Shown: positions 1 through 14,562 of the stretch, piece after piece
How positions within the stretch are numbered: the stretch's first letter is position 1
Layout: the number at the start of each line of letters is the position of its first letter
Assembly (NCBI RefSeq): GCF_029867415.1
Contig: NW_026705236.1
Span: 811,170-875,169, forward strand
Reading direction: 5' to 3'
Length of the DNA stretch: 64,000 bases
Source of the DNA: Vicia villosa
Lineage: Eukaryota; Streptophyta; Magnoliopsida; Fabales; Fabaceae
Translations under genes and position numbers: made by a program
Notes under the pieces: model-generated
The model's database searches: none
What the model was told of the DNA's origin: nothing
The model's input: the letters and a program-made list of their open reading frames with translations, nothing else

Positions 1-2371
1 GAGGATCAGAGTCAACGTAGTTCGTAGTTCGCAGTTTAATGGTGAATTTTAGTTTGACATACAATCCCTATTTTTGTATTTTTGTGTATTGAATAATTAA
101 ATAATGTTTTAGTTTAATTAGAATAATTATGAGTTTTGAATAAATTGAAATCTGAATTGTGAATATAAGTAATCTTATATAAAAAAAGGTTGTAAATAAT
201 TATCTTTAAACGTTTTAAATTGATTTACGCATTCTTAGCGACATGCATTCGATTATCACTTAAAGGCATTAACCGATTGCGCATGATTTTTATGGGACTT
301 CGGATATTTGACCGGTGCGACATAGAGAGTCGACCGATTCGAAGGCGGGATAAAATAGATATTCACCCATCATTTATCCGTTAAAGGGAGAATTTAGAAT
401 TGATAAAAAAACTTAGAGTTTGTAAATTAGAATCATGTGTGTAATTTTATAGTTTTTGATATTTTATATTTGAACTAAATTAGTTAAATTTAAGGTTATT
501 AAACTAATTAGTAAATAAAATTTATAATTTAAAAGAAAAATTAAAATATTAGGGGGTACATTAAAATAGGGTGCTGTTGTTAGATTAAGGCGTAGTCTTT
601 AAGGTCCAATTTGAAACTAATTCAAATTAATTATTTAACTAATCTATACTTAATTGATATATTTAATAAGAGGAAAATAAAAAACAACAACAATATAGCA
701 GTAAACGAAATGTGAACGGAATCCTCTTTTAAAGAGGTATTTGACTTTTCAACTCATTTACCCAATCAATAGGAATATGACAAGTAGTGCTATATTTCTT
801 AAAATAATTAAAAAAAATAGACAAAAAAACAATATAAAACAAAGAATGAGATAATTTGGTAGAAACAAAAGCCAATACCTTGTTACTGTATCGGTTCTTT
901 ATCTCTCCCCTCATGCCTTTGTTAATTCTTCTTTCTCCATACATCACAAACCAACATACCTCTTCACCTTTATCTCCTGTTAACAACCAAAATAGCAACA
1001 CACACATCAAAAAAAAAAATCAAAAGGAAAAAATAATGACTGTGAGGTGATGAAAATGGCCATGGCAACTTCGTGTGGACTGGTTGCGCGACGGCCATGA
1101 GCTGGGTCGACCGGAATATGCAGTCGTGACGGTCGGAAGGGAAAATCGGCGGGTGGCATATCCGTGAAGCTTTGGTACGGTCGTGCAGGTACGTATCGGA
1201 GATAGAAGGTGTCGCACAGAGGCGATCGTGCCATGGCATCACAGACGTCGGAAGTTGCAGCGACGTGGTCGGAGGGGATGGAATCATGCCAGTTCAGTTG
1301 TTGGACGGTGGAGACCCATTCCGGTACGGCTGTTAGTTTTTGTGATGTGTAAAAGTGATTTGGAAAATGATTAGAAAACTAGTGCAAAAGTACGTGAATG
1401 AGAAAGTCAATTGGTGAAAAGTTTTTGTGTATCAAAATGGCCTCCCCCTTTTGTGATTTTTTCGATTTTGTTTTATAGACTTAGGATATGGTTTTAAATT
1501 AGGAAATAGTTTAAGAGTCATTACCAATTATTTGTATAATTTGATCTTGTTTTTAAAGATTGAGATTTGTAAAATATTTTCTTGATTCAATTCGATTAAA
1601 GTGTAGTATCTGTATTTTAATTGCATGAAAATCCTTCCTATTCTGTATTTTGACTTACGTTTGATTCGGTTGGGCTTGGGTTAGATTAGAGTTTTTTGGG
1701 TTTGTGTTGGGGACGTTGATGGTGGCCTATGCTGGAGGGAGATGAACAGGGATCACACAAAAACTTAGCTTTGACTTAGATCAACTGATTCTTAAAATTA
1801 ATTAAAATATAGTTAATAATAATAATATGTTAGTTAGAGTTAATATAAGACTAAATAACTTAGTAATTTAATTTACAAAACAAATATGAATTAGTTCACA
1901 AGTTAAATAGACAAATGGAAAAACCTAAATATTTTACTTATTATTATTTTTTGGAAGTATATACGTATATACATAAATATAAAAAGTTAAATTAATTTGT
2001 TAATTAAATACATACTAAAAGTAGAAAATAATAAATAAAAAACATTATCATATAAGTTAGTTAGAAACATAAATAATAAAACAAATGCCAATAATTAATA
2101 ATAAAATAAATAAAATCCTATATTAACACTTATTTTCTATATTCCTAAAAAATGCATAAATAGAAGAAATAAAGTTAAATGAGTCAAATATTTGGGCCCA
2201 ATTAATACTAATCACACTCCAATTTTAATTTTAAGAGGTTTATAAGGGAATGGGCTTAACAATCAAAATGTTAAGTCCAATAACACCCTTATTTTTGAAT
2301 ACACCCCTTATAAATTAATTTTTAAAAAAAGTTAATATATTAAAATAATAGGGTAAATTTTGGGGTATGAC
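1..2371 (-). mobile_element. Ogre-like Ty3/gypsy LTR, minus strand (partial)
   Basis: Read on the minus strand, a sequence beginning TGTCATACCCCAAAATTT starts at 2371. That is the characteristic LTR start of legume Ogre-type elements, and a similar start occurs at 60763 on the plus strand. Immediately upstream on the minus strand (2372-2390) is a purine-rich stretch containing GATGGATGGAGG, a plausible polypurine tract, so this would be the 3' LTR. The LTR runs off the left edge of the window, so its full length is unknown. No credible host gene is seen in this span: the small open frames at 729-1374 overlap each other on both strands and resemble nothing. Assignment rests on the LTR start and tract; the body of the LTR was not recognised independently. 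Confidence 0.55.
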
Positions 2372-2600
2372 AACCTCCATCCATCATTTTGAGAGGGCGA
2401 GAAGACATGCCACCTTTCTTTATGTTGATCTATATTTAAGCATGATGGAATCTTTAAAGGGGTTTAAGACGACCAGCTAGGGGACGATGAATAGTCCCTC
2501 GTGTCTTGACCTTTTTGCTATATTCATTTGTCCCTTCAGGGGCACTTTGTAATTGTAGTGAACCGCGACACCCTTTAGGGGGCTTTTTTATGTTAACTGC

Positions 2601-2601
<1 letters not shown>

Positions 2602-2662
<61 letters not shown>
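2602..2662. repeat. (ATT)n microsatellite
   Basis: About 20 uninterrupted ATT units. The run produces a spurious poly-isoleucine open frame. Confidence 0.98.
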
Positions 2663-2663
<1 letters not shown>

Positions 2664-2801
2664 CTTCCTCCAAATTATCTTTGTGTGATTAACCCTTTAG
2701 CCTTTGGCTGAGGAATGATTATCGTTGTTCCTTTTGCAATAATTTGACTGATTGCAAAGGGGTTTTAACAGATTTTCGTCTTGAAGATATGGCATTTTTA
2801 G

Positions 2802-3050
2802 TTGCCTCTAAGGGCAGCAAGGATCCCACTTAAAGTTCTAACGACTTGAACGCCTCAATGGGCCGAAAGATCCCACATAAGGATCCAACGACTTTGATCG
2901 CCTCTCTGGGCAGCAAGGATCCCACTTAAGGATCTAGCAATTTTAATCGCCTCTATATGCGGCAAGGACCCCAAATAAGGATCCAGCGACTTTGATTGCC
3001 TCTATGGGCGACAAGAATCCCAATTAAGGATCCAACGACTTTGATTGCCT
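2802..3050. repeat. 49-bp minisatellite, about five units
   Basis: Five consecutive 48-49 bp units each start with GCCTC and contain AAGGATCC and a GACTTTGAT-like end. Units differ at several positions, so the array is diverged. It lies in the predicted 3' UTR of the Ogre-like element on the minus strand. There are no unique spacers, so it is not a CRISPR-like array. Confidence 0.9.
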
Positions 3051-3060
3051 CAATGGGTGT

Positions 3061-3640
3061 TGAAGCGGTAAAGCAGCAAGTAAAAGTAAGATTTTTTTTA
3101 TCGTCTCCACAGAGATTAGTGCGAGGGAGCAGGTATGTCTCGCATCAAAATGACATGCATTTCATCCACCTTCACCAACACTACCCATAATACATAAATA
3201 CAAAGTTATTAAACTATGTAAACGTTGGCTTGCCTCCCAATAAGCACTTCTTTTACATCATTAGCTCGACGCCTTTATGTTTGTAAAAACGCTCCTTCAT
3301 GTTGCCTCTTTGCTTGGCTAGTTGTTTACAAATAGCTACTCCTAGCCAATCACTTTAGCAAACGTGAAGAGAACAAAAATATATGCAATATACACAAGTA
3401 TAGAAAACATGTAGAAATATACAAGTATGGAAAACATATACAAGTAAATATACAAGTATGTAAAAAGCTCAAAAACATAGAAATTATCGCAATGCAATCC
3501 AATTTCTAAACACCAATCCCCGCAACAGCCCCATTTTGTTGAACCATTAAAGAAACAAAAGTAATTATTTTTGTTTTTTCATCTCCACAGGGTTAGTGCA
3601 AGGGATCGAATGTTGTTCAACAATCTCCACATTTCTGAGC
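3061..3640 (-). mobile_element. Degenerate gypsy 5' region with primer-binding-like site
   Basis: At 3513-3533 the minus strand reads close to the tRNA-Asp-type primer binding site used by Athila/Tat gypsy elements (TGGCGCCGTTGCCGGGGATT is the usual form; here several bases differ). The segments at 3099-3130 and 3575-3605 share a diverged motif around TCTCCACAG and TTAGTGC, suggesting an internal duplication. No open frame survives. Family assignment is tentative. Confidence 0.3.
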
Positions 3641-3959
3641 TTGGTTTTGATTGGTTTAAAAGAGTAAAATGTGGAAAGTAAAATTATGAACAATAAAATA
3701 AATGCATTCCTTAGAGAATAGAGAACTTATCGAGCTTTGGAATTAATCTACCTATCAAAAATTAAATCTATCGATCAGTTGTAAGCAACCTAAAATACTC
3801 ATCAATATCATCATGTATCCCTCACATCAGTGTCCATGTCTGCAACACCTACAAAAATTCTACCTTATTGCTTATATTTATGATATGTATGAGTGATTCT
3901 GAACTAGCGTCAGGATACAGGGTGTAGAGGTAGACGATTTTGTTATAATAATAAGATTT

Positions 3960-4690
3960 CACTAAGGATCAACCCTAAGCCCTTACCTTATTAATTTAGT
4001 TTCAGATGTATTTTATGGAACATGCACAAGAACTAAAACCTAGATGTATCATTTTTATAGATGATATAGTCCTACTTGGAGAATTGAAAGTGAATTCAAA
4101 TAATAGGTTGAAGAGTTGGAGACAGGCCTTAGAAGTATAAGGCTTTTATCTAAGCAGAAACAATACAAAGTATATGGAATGTAAATTTAGCAAAATTAAA
4201 AGTGTTTTCTAGCTTAGAGTTGAAAGTGAGGATCATGTCATACCATAAGTTATGTGGTTTAAGTATCTTGGGTCTATAGTAAAAAATGATGGAGAATTAG
4301 AAAGAGACGTAAACCATCAAACTCAAGTAAATTGGTATAAAAGGAGGAGGGCCTCATATGTTTTATGTTACACATAAATACCACTCAAATTGAAGAGAAA
4401 AATTATTAGACAATTGTATAGTCCATGATATTGTACGAGATAAATTGTTAGATTATAAAGAACAAACACGAGAGTTAACTAAGTGTACCAAAGATGAGGG
4501 TGTTGCAATTGGTGTGGGTAAGACTAGACGAGATAATATTAGAAAGGACAATATTAAAGATTGTTTAGGTATCCCATATAGTAGAAAAGATGATGGAAAA
4601 TAAACTTATCTGGTTTAGGCATGTAAAGTGAAGATATGTGAGTTATATAGTAAGGAGATTAGATCAGATGGATAATAGTCAAAATAGATG
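3960..4690 (+). pseudogene. RTE-type LINE reverse transcriptase fragment
   Basis: Translation across several frames gives a reverse transcriptase C-terminal half. It includes the F-x-D-D catalytic motif (FIDDIVLLGE, about 4051-4080), then a tyrosine-methionine-glutamate-cysteine block, a FKYLGSIVKNDGE motif (about 4260-4295), and a RRASYVLC segment. This order matches plant RTE (BovB-like) non-LTR elements. Stops and frameshifts are frequent, so it is an inactive remnant. The N-terminal half and the endonuclease are not visible. It abuts an L1-type fragment at about 4740. Confidence 0.75.
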
Positions 4691-4739
4691 TAAATCCAAT
4701 GTGCATTCTTGTGAGGGCATGTTACTCTTATAAACTTGG

Positions 4740-6035
4740 TTCTAAATGTTATTCCATTATTCCATTATCTAGGAAATGATCAAAATCCAACGTGCATTCT
4801 TGTGGAATGGTGAAGAACATAAAAAAGGAATTAATTGGGTATCATGCATTCTAAATAGGCTTGGAGAATCGTATCAAATCAGGCAACAAAGTTGATTTGG
4901 TAATCTCTTCTAGAGTGCAAATATGGTGATATACAAGATTTAATTCTAAAATCTTTGTGGTTGCCTAATTGTCGTAAGTGGTCTATGTGGTGGAAGGATA
5001 TTAGGATTTGCGTTGGAGTTAGTGGTCAAGACACCAATTGGGTCGAGAGTTCAATGTCGTACAAATTAGGAGATGGCACTGACATTGATATGTAGAGGAA
5101 TACTTGGATTGGTGCAGGGTCTCTTATGGTGCAATTTCCTTATGTGTTTTTCTGTTTCCAGGTTGCTAGAATCAATGATTCGGGAGATTGGACAAATGGT
5201 GCTTGGCGGTGGTCCATTTTTCTGGCACAAAAGCTGCTACCGGATGCTGCAGAATCAGAGCGGGAGGAGTTCAACTGCATCCTATCCTCAATCTCTCTCT
5301 TATCCACTATAAAAGACTCATTTGTTTGGTGGCATGATCCAACGACTTCTTTGTAAAATCAACCTTCTTTCGTCTTCAATCTCTCCATCGTAGCAATGAC
5401 CACATAACTCATAACATTGCGGTGATTTTGCGTAGCATGTGGAAAGATAATATTCCTTCTAATATTCAAGTGTTCTCATGGCAGATTTTCCTTAATTGTC
5501 TTCAACCAAAATACGAGTTATTGAAGCGATGTATTATTTTCGGTCCGTATAATACGGTTTGCCTTCTTTGTCTTGGTAATAATAACTCTCACCTTCACTT
5601 GTTCTTGATGTGCCCAAAATCTGATTTAATTTGGATTAAGGTGTTGGATTGGGTAGTGCTCAGATGCCTCCCTATTGCTACAAGTATAATCGTTCATGCG
5701 TTGAATTTCAACAGGATGATGAAAGGCAATATAGCTAAAGGCTTTAGGCTGTTATATTGGTTTGCTACTATTAGGGAAAATTGGCTTTTTTTGACATAAT
5801 ATCTTGTTTAATGAAGGGTCTGTGATGTTATTGAAGTAATCTCTTTAGCTAAATCACTATTTTAGGAATAGGCAGGTGCTAGATTCAAAGGTGCTTTCAT
5901 TGTGATAAGAAATATTGGTTTGAGAATCCCTTTAATCGATTGTATTAGGTAACATTCCTAAAACATTTTCTCGTGTTTGTAATATGGGTTAAGTACCCCA
6001 TGTGCTCTCGTTAATACATTATTGCTTATAAAAAA
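4740..6035 (+). pseudogene. L1-type LINE ORF2 C-terminal fragment with zf-RVT
   Basis: The frames read a segment resembling the post-RT region of plant L1 ORF2 (a QRAFLW-like block near 4790, then WWKDI and GDGTDIDMW near 5000-5100). This continues to the zinc-binding RVT domain at 5422-5799, with a C-x2-C, H, C arrangement (VCLLCLGNNNSHLHLFLMC). The frame breaks several times before the domain. The 3' end is near 6035, just after a TTGCTTATAAAAAA motif typical of plant LINE ends. It is a dead copy. Confidence 0.75.
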
Positions 6036-8519
<2,484 letters not shown>

Positions 8520-8685
8520 GGTAGTGCACTGACAGTGTAAAATTATTTTACACTGTCATCCAATAGGGAGTGATGAATGTACCATGTCATTAAAGTTTTT
8601 TTTAAATAAAAAAATGTTTTAATTGGATGCATGGTGGTGATTGGTTGACAGTGTAAAAATATTTTACACTGTCAGTGCATGACCC
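8520..8685. mobile_element. MITE, TGCACTGACAGTGTAAAA family, copy 1
   Basis: About 165 bp bounded by inverted GTGCACTGACAGTGTAAAA and its complement. Each end also folds on itself, because ACAGTGTAAAA is followed within a few bases by TTTTACACTGT. Two further copies lie at 48211-48359 and 50150-50308 and share the interior around the ATCCAAT and CATGTCAT blocks. No transposase. The superfamily is not assigned because a target duplication could not be fixed. Confidence 0.8.
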
Positions 8686-8692
8686 CTTTTCT

Positions 8693-10307
8693 CATTGCAA
8701 TTTTGGTTTCCTTATTTTTTTTTTTTTGAATTTCGATCCCTCTATTTTAAAAATCAGGATTTTAGTCCTTTTTTTAAGTTTTATTTTGTATTTTGGTCCC
8801 CTTTTCAATATGGGCCTAATTTTTAATGATGTGGCATTAAAAATCAGGATTTTAGTCATTTTTTTAAGTTTTATTTTATATTTTGGTCCCCTTTTCAATA
8901 TGGGCCTAATTTTTAATGATGTGGCACTATTTGTGATGATTTGTGTTCCAACTTCACCAAAAAAAATTACCACATCATATTAGTCCATTTAATATTAAGT
9001 TATTTCATAAAATTTATTATTATTATTATATTATTAATTTTTATAATTTAATATTATTCTATTTTTTTATAAAATTTATTGATACATTTAAAATTAAAAA
9101 GTCACTAAAGGATATTGAACCCTAATTTCTTCTTCTGCTGCGTCGTTCACCTCTTCTCTTCTTCTATTCTTCTTCTGCACTTTATTAATCTTCAACTTTT
9201 TCCATGGTTAACTAGTGTATAATTATTATTGATATAGATTGTAATGACCAACTAATGCATAGTTTTGGTTGAACTGTAAGTCTCAGACTATTTCTTCTTC
9301 CTCTAACATCTTATAACAACAATAACAATGAAGGATCTCTAACCACCATTGAATTCATATTAATGACCTAACATTAGCAGCAATAATAGAGGAAACAATT
9401 GAAAAAAAAGAAGAGTGATCTTTATAGCAGAGATTAACAACAACAACCTACTAGATCTGTCATAATAACAACCCATTAGATCTGTAACAACAACAATCCA
9501 CTAGATCTATAACCACCACGTAACTCCATTTCCGGCAAGTCAGTTACCAATGTCATCGTCAAAATTTAACTAATAATTAAGCTCTCTATCATTCTGACTT
9601 ATTTTTCTGTGGACTTGTCTCAGCAATCGCTATGGTGTTCATTTGAAGTTGGGAATGGCCAGTTTGAAATCATTTCAGATTAATATTATCCATTAAGATT
9701 TTTCTCATATTTTAGATTTGGGTAATTGAACACTATTAACACAACAAAGAAAGTTACAGTCTTACATGTGCATAGAGCAAATAAGAACTATTTCTAGGCA
9801 TAAGTTCTAAATTCAATTTTGTGAATTGACCTGAGAACTACTTCTAGCTATTAGTCTTCTGTTTTGTTATTGTTATATAGTTATTCAAATGGAAAATTAT
9901 AAAAAAATTGATAATAGAAATTTAAGAAATACAAGCTTCAGTTTTTTTACGAATTTTAGAAAAAAATTTACAAGCTTTAACTTATTAATTAAGATACAAA
10001 ATTAAATTAATTTTAATAAAACATTAATGATAAATTAAATTATTTAAGTTTATTTTAATTTTTTATTTAATATTTTATATATTTTTAAATAAAAATAATT
10101 ATAAATGACATGGAAATTGTTTTTTCCATTTAAGCCACGCCACTTCATCAATTCAACTGTCATGTAATGCAAAATGACATTTAAATGGAGTGGGGGACTA
10201 AAATCCAAAACAAAACTTAAAAAAGGGACCAAAATCTTGGTTTTTAAAATAGAGGGATTAAAACTCAGAAAAAGAGAAAATAGGGGGACTAAAATTTCAA
10301 TTAAGCC
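8693..10307. mobile_element. Non-autonomous element with long terminal inverted repeats
   Basis: The sequence from about 8693 to 8810 is matched in inverted orientation by 10195-10307, with shared blocks such as CCCTCTATTTTAAAAA and TTTTAAGTTTTRTTTTG, at roughly 75-80 percent by eye. The left repeat contains a tandem duplication of about 90 bp. The interior (8930-10190) has no transposase and holds a short direct repeat around ACTAGATCTGT at 9440-9510. Long inverted repeats suggest a Mutator-like or foldback element; target duplications were not identified. Confidence 0.6.
8747..8927. repeat. Tandem duplication of about 90 bp in the left TIR
   Basis: Two near-identical units (8747-8836 and 8837-8927), both containing AATCAGGATTTTAGTC and CAATATGGGCCTAATTT. 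They differ at only a few positions, so this is a recent internal duplication. Confidence 0.9.
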
Positions 10308-10844
10308 TAGAAAGAAAAGAATTTGAGCCGAGTATTATAGTATACGTTCTCATATGTGCAGTTTGAAAAAGTTTTCATACTTGCATAAACACCAATTATA
10401 TATGTATTTGGATTCGTTTATTCGTATTTATAATAAAATTAAATTAATTAGTTATAAAATATCATATAGCTTTTTTATAATAATATTAAAAAATTATGAA
10501 TGTTGTTGTTGAATTAGGAAATAAATAAAATATTATTAAAAATGTATAATAGTTCAATAACAATATGTTTTTTGAAAATTGATAAAAGTATATTTTTTTA
10601 TATAATAATATAAATAATATTATATAAATATTAGTGATGTATAAGACATAGTGAGTAGTAAGATATTTATGTCCGTCCGCACTTATACCCCTTTGTTTTA
10701 ATGAGTAACTGCTAGTATCTGTACTCATTTTTTAAAAATTTACCCTATCCGTTATGAGATTTTTACGATACTCATTAAGTATGGATCAAATTGTCAACCC
10801 TAAATTTCAGTAGACAACTAAGTTTATTTTTTAATTATAATTTT
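10308..10844. other. AT-rich gap with a possible MITE end
   Basis: No gene seen. The segment ending near 10803 (GTCAACCCTA) resembles a hAT-type MITE terminus of the TAGGGTTG class found at 30680, but the partner end was not located. Confidence 0.35.
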
Positions 10845-11255
10845 TGTTCTGGACCGGCCCAATCCAATCAATTGGGCCATTCCCGCCTTCGGCCCAATAC
10901 GCTTCAGAACGCACGTGGTGGCTTCCATCCGACCGGACTGGGCAAACGTGTCAAGTAACAGACCACGAGGACCCCTCGTGCTCGGTAAACAACCAGTCCA
11001 CACATCTCCTGAATATCCGCCCTAAAAGGAGGCGTCCAATCCGTTCCAAACATCCTATAAATAGCCCTCTACATACAGAGGGCAAAGTAATCTTTTCTTA
11101 CCACTAAAACCCTATTACATTGTTGTACCTTGTGGAATACGTACTTACTTTGGCATCGGAGTGCCTTGCAGGTACAACACATTTTTCTCCATATTTGTCA
11201 TCCCGAACTTCAAGCCTTCATTGTTGTCGGCCATCTGATCTGCTCGGTAAGATCA
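10845..11255 (+). repeat. Left LTR of Tat element
   Basis: 411 bp, starts TGTTCTGGACC and ends GATCA. It contains a TATA motif (TATAAATA, 11056-11063) that would drive the genomic transcript. The right copy differs at 8 positions. Confidence 0.97.
11056..11063 (+). promoter_or_regulatory. LTR TATA box
   Basis: TATAAATA in a CCTATAAATAGCCC context, 192 bp before the LTR end. It is also present in the right LTR at about 21165-21172. Its position suits the U3/R boundary. Confidence 0.7.
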
Positions 11256-11256
11256 G

Positions 11257-11275
11257 TGGCGCCGTCTCTGGGAAT
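11257..11275 (+). other. Primer binding site
   Basis: TGGCGCCGTCTCTGGGAA follows the LTR after one base. It resembles the tRNA-Asp-type site of Athila/Tat elements, with changes in the middle. This supports the LTR boundary. Confidence 0.8.
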
Positions 11276-11368
11276 CTAGCTCCCCCGTTCCCTTTTCTTG
11301 CACCTTCTTGATCTATTCTTGCCTCTTGCAAGAACCCAGGAACCAAAGCTCTAATCAAATCATTACCC

Positions 11369-14300
11369 ATGGCCGGTAATAACGAAGATCCCCCGTGATA
11401 GACGCTGCAATTTTCAAGAAAAACGACATCTCCATCGTTCCTCCGTCAAGAAACACCGTTCCTCGAGACGGTGTCACAGCGTCCCCGTCCCCTAAAGATC
11501 TTCAAAATGATCAAACTCATCATTTCGAAGATACCAACGGGAAGGACAACCACGAAGAAAGTCTGGGCAACCCTTTCCTCTCCAAAGCACAGCCTTCTAA
11601 AGACCAGACCATAAACGTTGTCTTAGCTGCTCTTGCCCAGACCAATGCGCTCCTACAACAGCAAAGCAACCGGATCGAGGCCCTCGAGCAGAAGCGCGGC
11701 TCAAGAACTCCCCCCGATCACAAGACTCGTTCTCGACGAGAAATGATCACCAAGAAACGCCCACGTTCCCCTTCTCCCAGGGAGAAGGTGAATCCCCCTT
11801 CCAAGAAAGGGTCGATCGAGCAGCATTCCCGATACCGTTCACAGTCCCCTCGACCAAGAAGGAAATCTAGATCACCTTCGGCTAAGCACGACGACAACCG
11901 GAGACGACGCAGGCGTAGCCAGAGCCGATCTTTTTCTCCATCCGCCAGCGACGACGAAGAGGAACGCCATGGTCCTCTATCCCAGTCAATCTTAGAGGCT
12001 CCCCTGCCAACCGGTCTCGTAAACCCCCCTCCGCTAGGGACTTACGACGGGACCACCGATCTGGACGAACACATTAAGAACATTGACGCCCTTCTCGACT
12101 ACATAGGAGTGCCCGGTGCCATTAAATGTCGTTTGTTCCCTACCACCCTGCGGAAAGGAGCCATGACTTGGTATAAAAGTTTGTCGGACGAGTCCATCAC
12201 ATCATGGAGGGTGCTCGGGAAACTTTTTTCCAGACATTTCACGGCTTCCCGAAGACACCCAAAGTCGGAAGCCTCCTTGGAGGCCATTATCCAAGGAAAG
12301 TACGAGTCCCTACGGGCGTACATAGAAAGATTCAATAAAGAAGCCGTACAAGTATCCACCACTGCCCATATGAAGAAGTTCTTGCTCGAGCGCGGCCTCT
12401 GACCACACTCGGACTTCGCTAAAGCCGTCGGAATTGAAACTCCAGCCACTCTAGACGAATTCTTCCTCAAAGCCCAAGCCTACATTCAGTATGAGGAGAA
12501 AGAAGCTGCCAACGCCGTCCGCAATTCCAGGCACGAAGAGAGCAGTAAAAATATGCGCCAAGATGAATCTCGCAGGGGAACTGAAAAAAAGAAAGATGAT
12601 AAAACTCGGGACCCCAAGGACTACAAAGCCCCAACGGGGAAATTCCGAGAGTACACCCCGCTGAACGCCTCAAGAGAGCGCATCTTGAACGAATGCGCGA
12701 ACGCCGAGTTTCAGATGGGCAAGGTCCGATTCCCTAAGAGCATGCCCGCCCGGCCAAACGTTGATAAATCAAAATTCTGTAGATTCCGCAAAGGCCACGG
12801 GCACAACACCGAAGATTGCATCCATCTTAAAGATGCCATAGAGATATTAATCAGGGAGGGACATCTGAAACAGTATGCGAAGAAGCAGGAGGCCGCTAGG
12901 GGAGCTAAACCAGTCACAGAGGAAAAGCCGGCGGAAGATACGCCCGCCATGCAAGTGGCCATGAGCGTTACCAGGCCAGAAGATTTTTACCTCCCTGACT
13001 GGGCCAACGCAGCAACCACCTATTCCTCTCATAGCACATGGGAAAGGTTCCCGTCCGCAATGGTTATATCAGGCGGGGGTTTCAGCAAACTGACCATCGG
13101 ATCCGTGAAACGCAAGTTCGACGAGCTAATCTCGGCCAGCACGAACGTAGCCTCGACCTTCGACCACGCCAAAGGCAGTCCTTCCTCAATATCTTTCTAT
13201 AAAGAAGAGTTGCCCGGAGGAACACCTAACGCGACCATCCCTCTCCTCATCCGAGCTCAGATGGCTAACTTTGACGTGCGACGCATACTGGTCGACCAAG
13301 GAAGTTCAGTAGACATCATGTACTCCCAATTGTTCAAAACATTGCAACTAAACGACAGTCACCTTACACCATACGTAGGATCTGACTTACAAGGATTCAA
13401 TGGCACAGTAACCAAGCCGTGGGGATTCGTGGAGCTCATAGTTTCAATCGGGTCGGTAGAGACCACCAGGGCAGTAAAAGTCCAATTTTTGGTCATCGAC
13501 TGCCCATCAATATACCAGTGCATCCTCGGACACCCCACTCTAGCCGAACTAATCGCGGTTCCCTCAACCGTACACCTCAAGCTCAAATACTATACGACCA
13601 AAGGACAAGTAGCGACACTCAACGGCGACATCAAAGCAGCCAGGAGGTGTTTCGAAGGCTCCGCCAAGGGCCTGAACGCGATAAAGACACCGGTCCAAGA
13701 GAAGACGGCAACCAGCGCTACTTCAGAAATCAACAAATCTATGCCCCGCATCGACACTATCGACCTCGACTGTCGTTTTCTAGGAGAACCCGAGCAGAGC
13801 ATCAACTTGGACGCATCGGAAGGGATCCTCCGGCCAATTCTGGACGGAGACTTTGAGCTCGTAGCCCTCGGAGAAGATCCGACCAGGGGAGTCAAGATCG
13901 GATCAGACATGCCAGACCTGACCAAAAGGCAACTCAAAGCTTGCCTCCGTGAGAACGCCGACCTATTCGCCTGGAGCGCTGCAGAAATGCCCGGACTTGA
14001 TCCAGAAGTAGCTTGCCATCACCTGACCATCGACCCGACCTGCAAGGCCGTCGCTCAGAGGAGAAGAAAACAGTTGCCGGAAAAAACGGCTGCGGCCGAA
14101 CTAGCTGTAAAAGACCTCCTAGAGGCCAAGTTTATATCTGAGGCCAATTACACTACTTGGCTCTCCAATGTTGTACTTGTTAAAAAATCAAATGGAAAAT
14201 GGCGCATGTGCACTGACTACATTAATCTTAATAGGGCTTGCCCGAAAGATGCTTATCCTCTCCCTAACATAGATAAATTAGTCGATAATTCCACTGGTTT

Positions 14301-14562
14301 TAAATTACTTTCATTTATGGACGCATATTCCGGGTATAATCAAATACCCATGGCTAAAACTGATAAGAAATATACGGCCTTCATGACCGAATCGGGCAAC
14401 TATTACTACAACGTAATGCCTTTCGGTCTGAAGAACGCTGGTGCGACGTACCAGCATGATGAACAAAGTCTTTCAAGCAGAGATAAGGGATATGCTCGAA
14501 GTCTATATGGACGATATGATTGTCAAATCCCAACGGGAAACCGATCACGCCGCTCACCTTAA
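11369..14562 (+). pseudogene. gag-pol: gag, protease and 5' part of reverse transcriptase (broken)
   Basis: The first ATG (11369) opens a frame that ends at a TGA after nine codons. The long frame resumes at 11395 one frame away, consistent with a 1-base loss in the C-run just before it. The product has an Arg/Ser-rich N-terminal third, then a retrotransposon gag domain (LPTGLVNPPPLGTYDG through the TWYKSL motif, about 12000-12400). An in-frame TGA interrupts it at 12400-12402. It continues with a CRFRKGHGHNTEDC zinc-knuckle-like motif (about 12778-12816). The aspartic protease follows with its active site replaced: VDQGSSVDIMY near 13291 has DQG where D-T/S-G is usual. The 5' half of reverse transcriptase comes last. 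The frame then shifts at 14455. The exact start codon is uncertain. Confidence 0.93.

Larger units (their letters stand above)
2372..3060 (-). mobile_element. 3' UTR of Ogre-like element with minisatellite
   Basis: This follows the putative 3' LTR and polypurine tract on the minus strand. It holds an (ATT)n run and about five 49-bp tandem units, but no coding sequence. Ogre elements are known to have hypervariable 3' UTRs carrying tandem repeats between pol and the 3' LTR, so the arrangement fits. The element's coding region should lie to the right but is absent; LINE fragments follow instead, so the element is truncated. Confidence 0.45.

Noticed and set aside
729..1374. Several overlapping open frames on both strands
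   Set aside because: Mutually overlapping, no recognisable similarity, located in LTR-like DNA.
2506..2688. Open frame with a long poly-isoleucine run
   Set aside because: Made by an (ATT)n microsatellite.
2802..3050. CRISPR-like array
   Set aside because: Repeat units are directly adjacent with no unique spacers, in plant DNA; it is a minisatellite.
13419..13937. Open frames on both strands over the protease region
   Set aside because: Shadows of the gag-pol frame.
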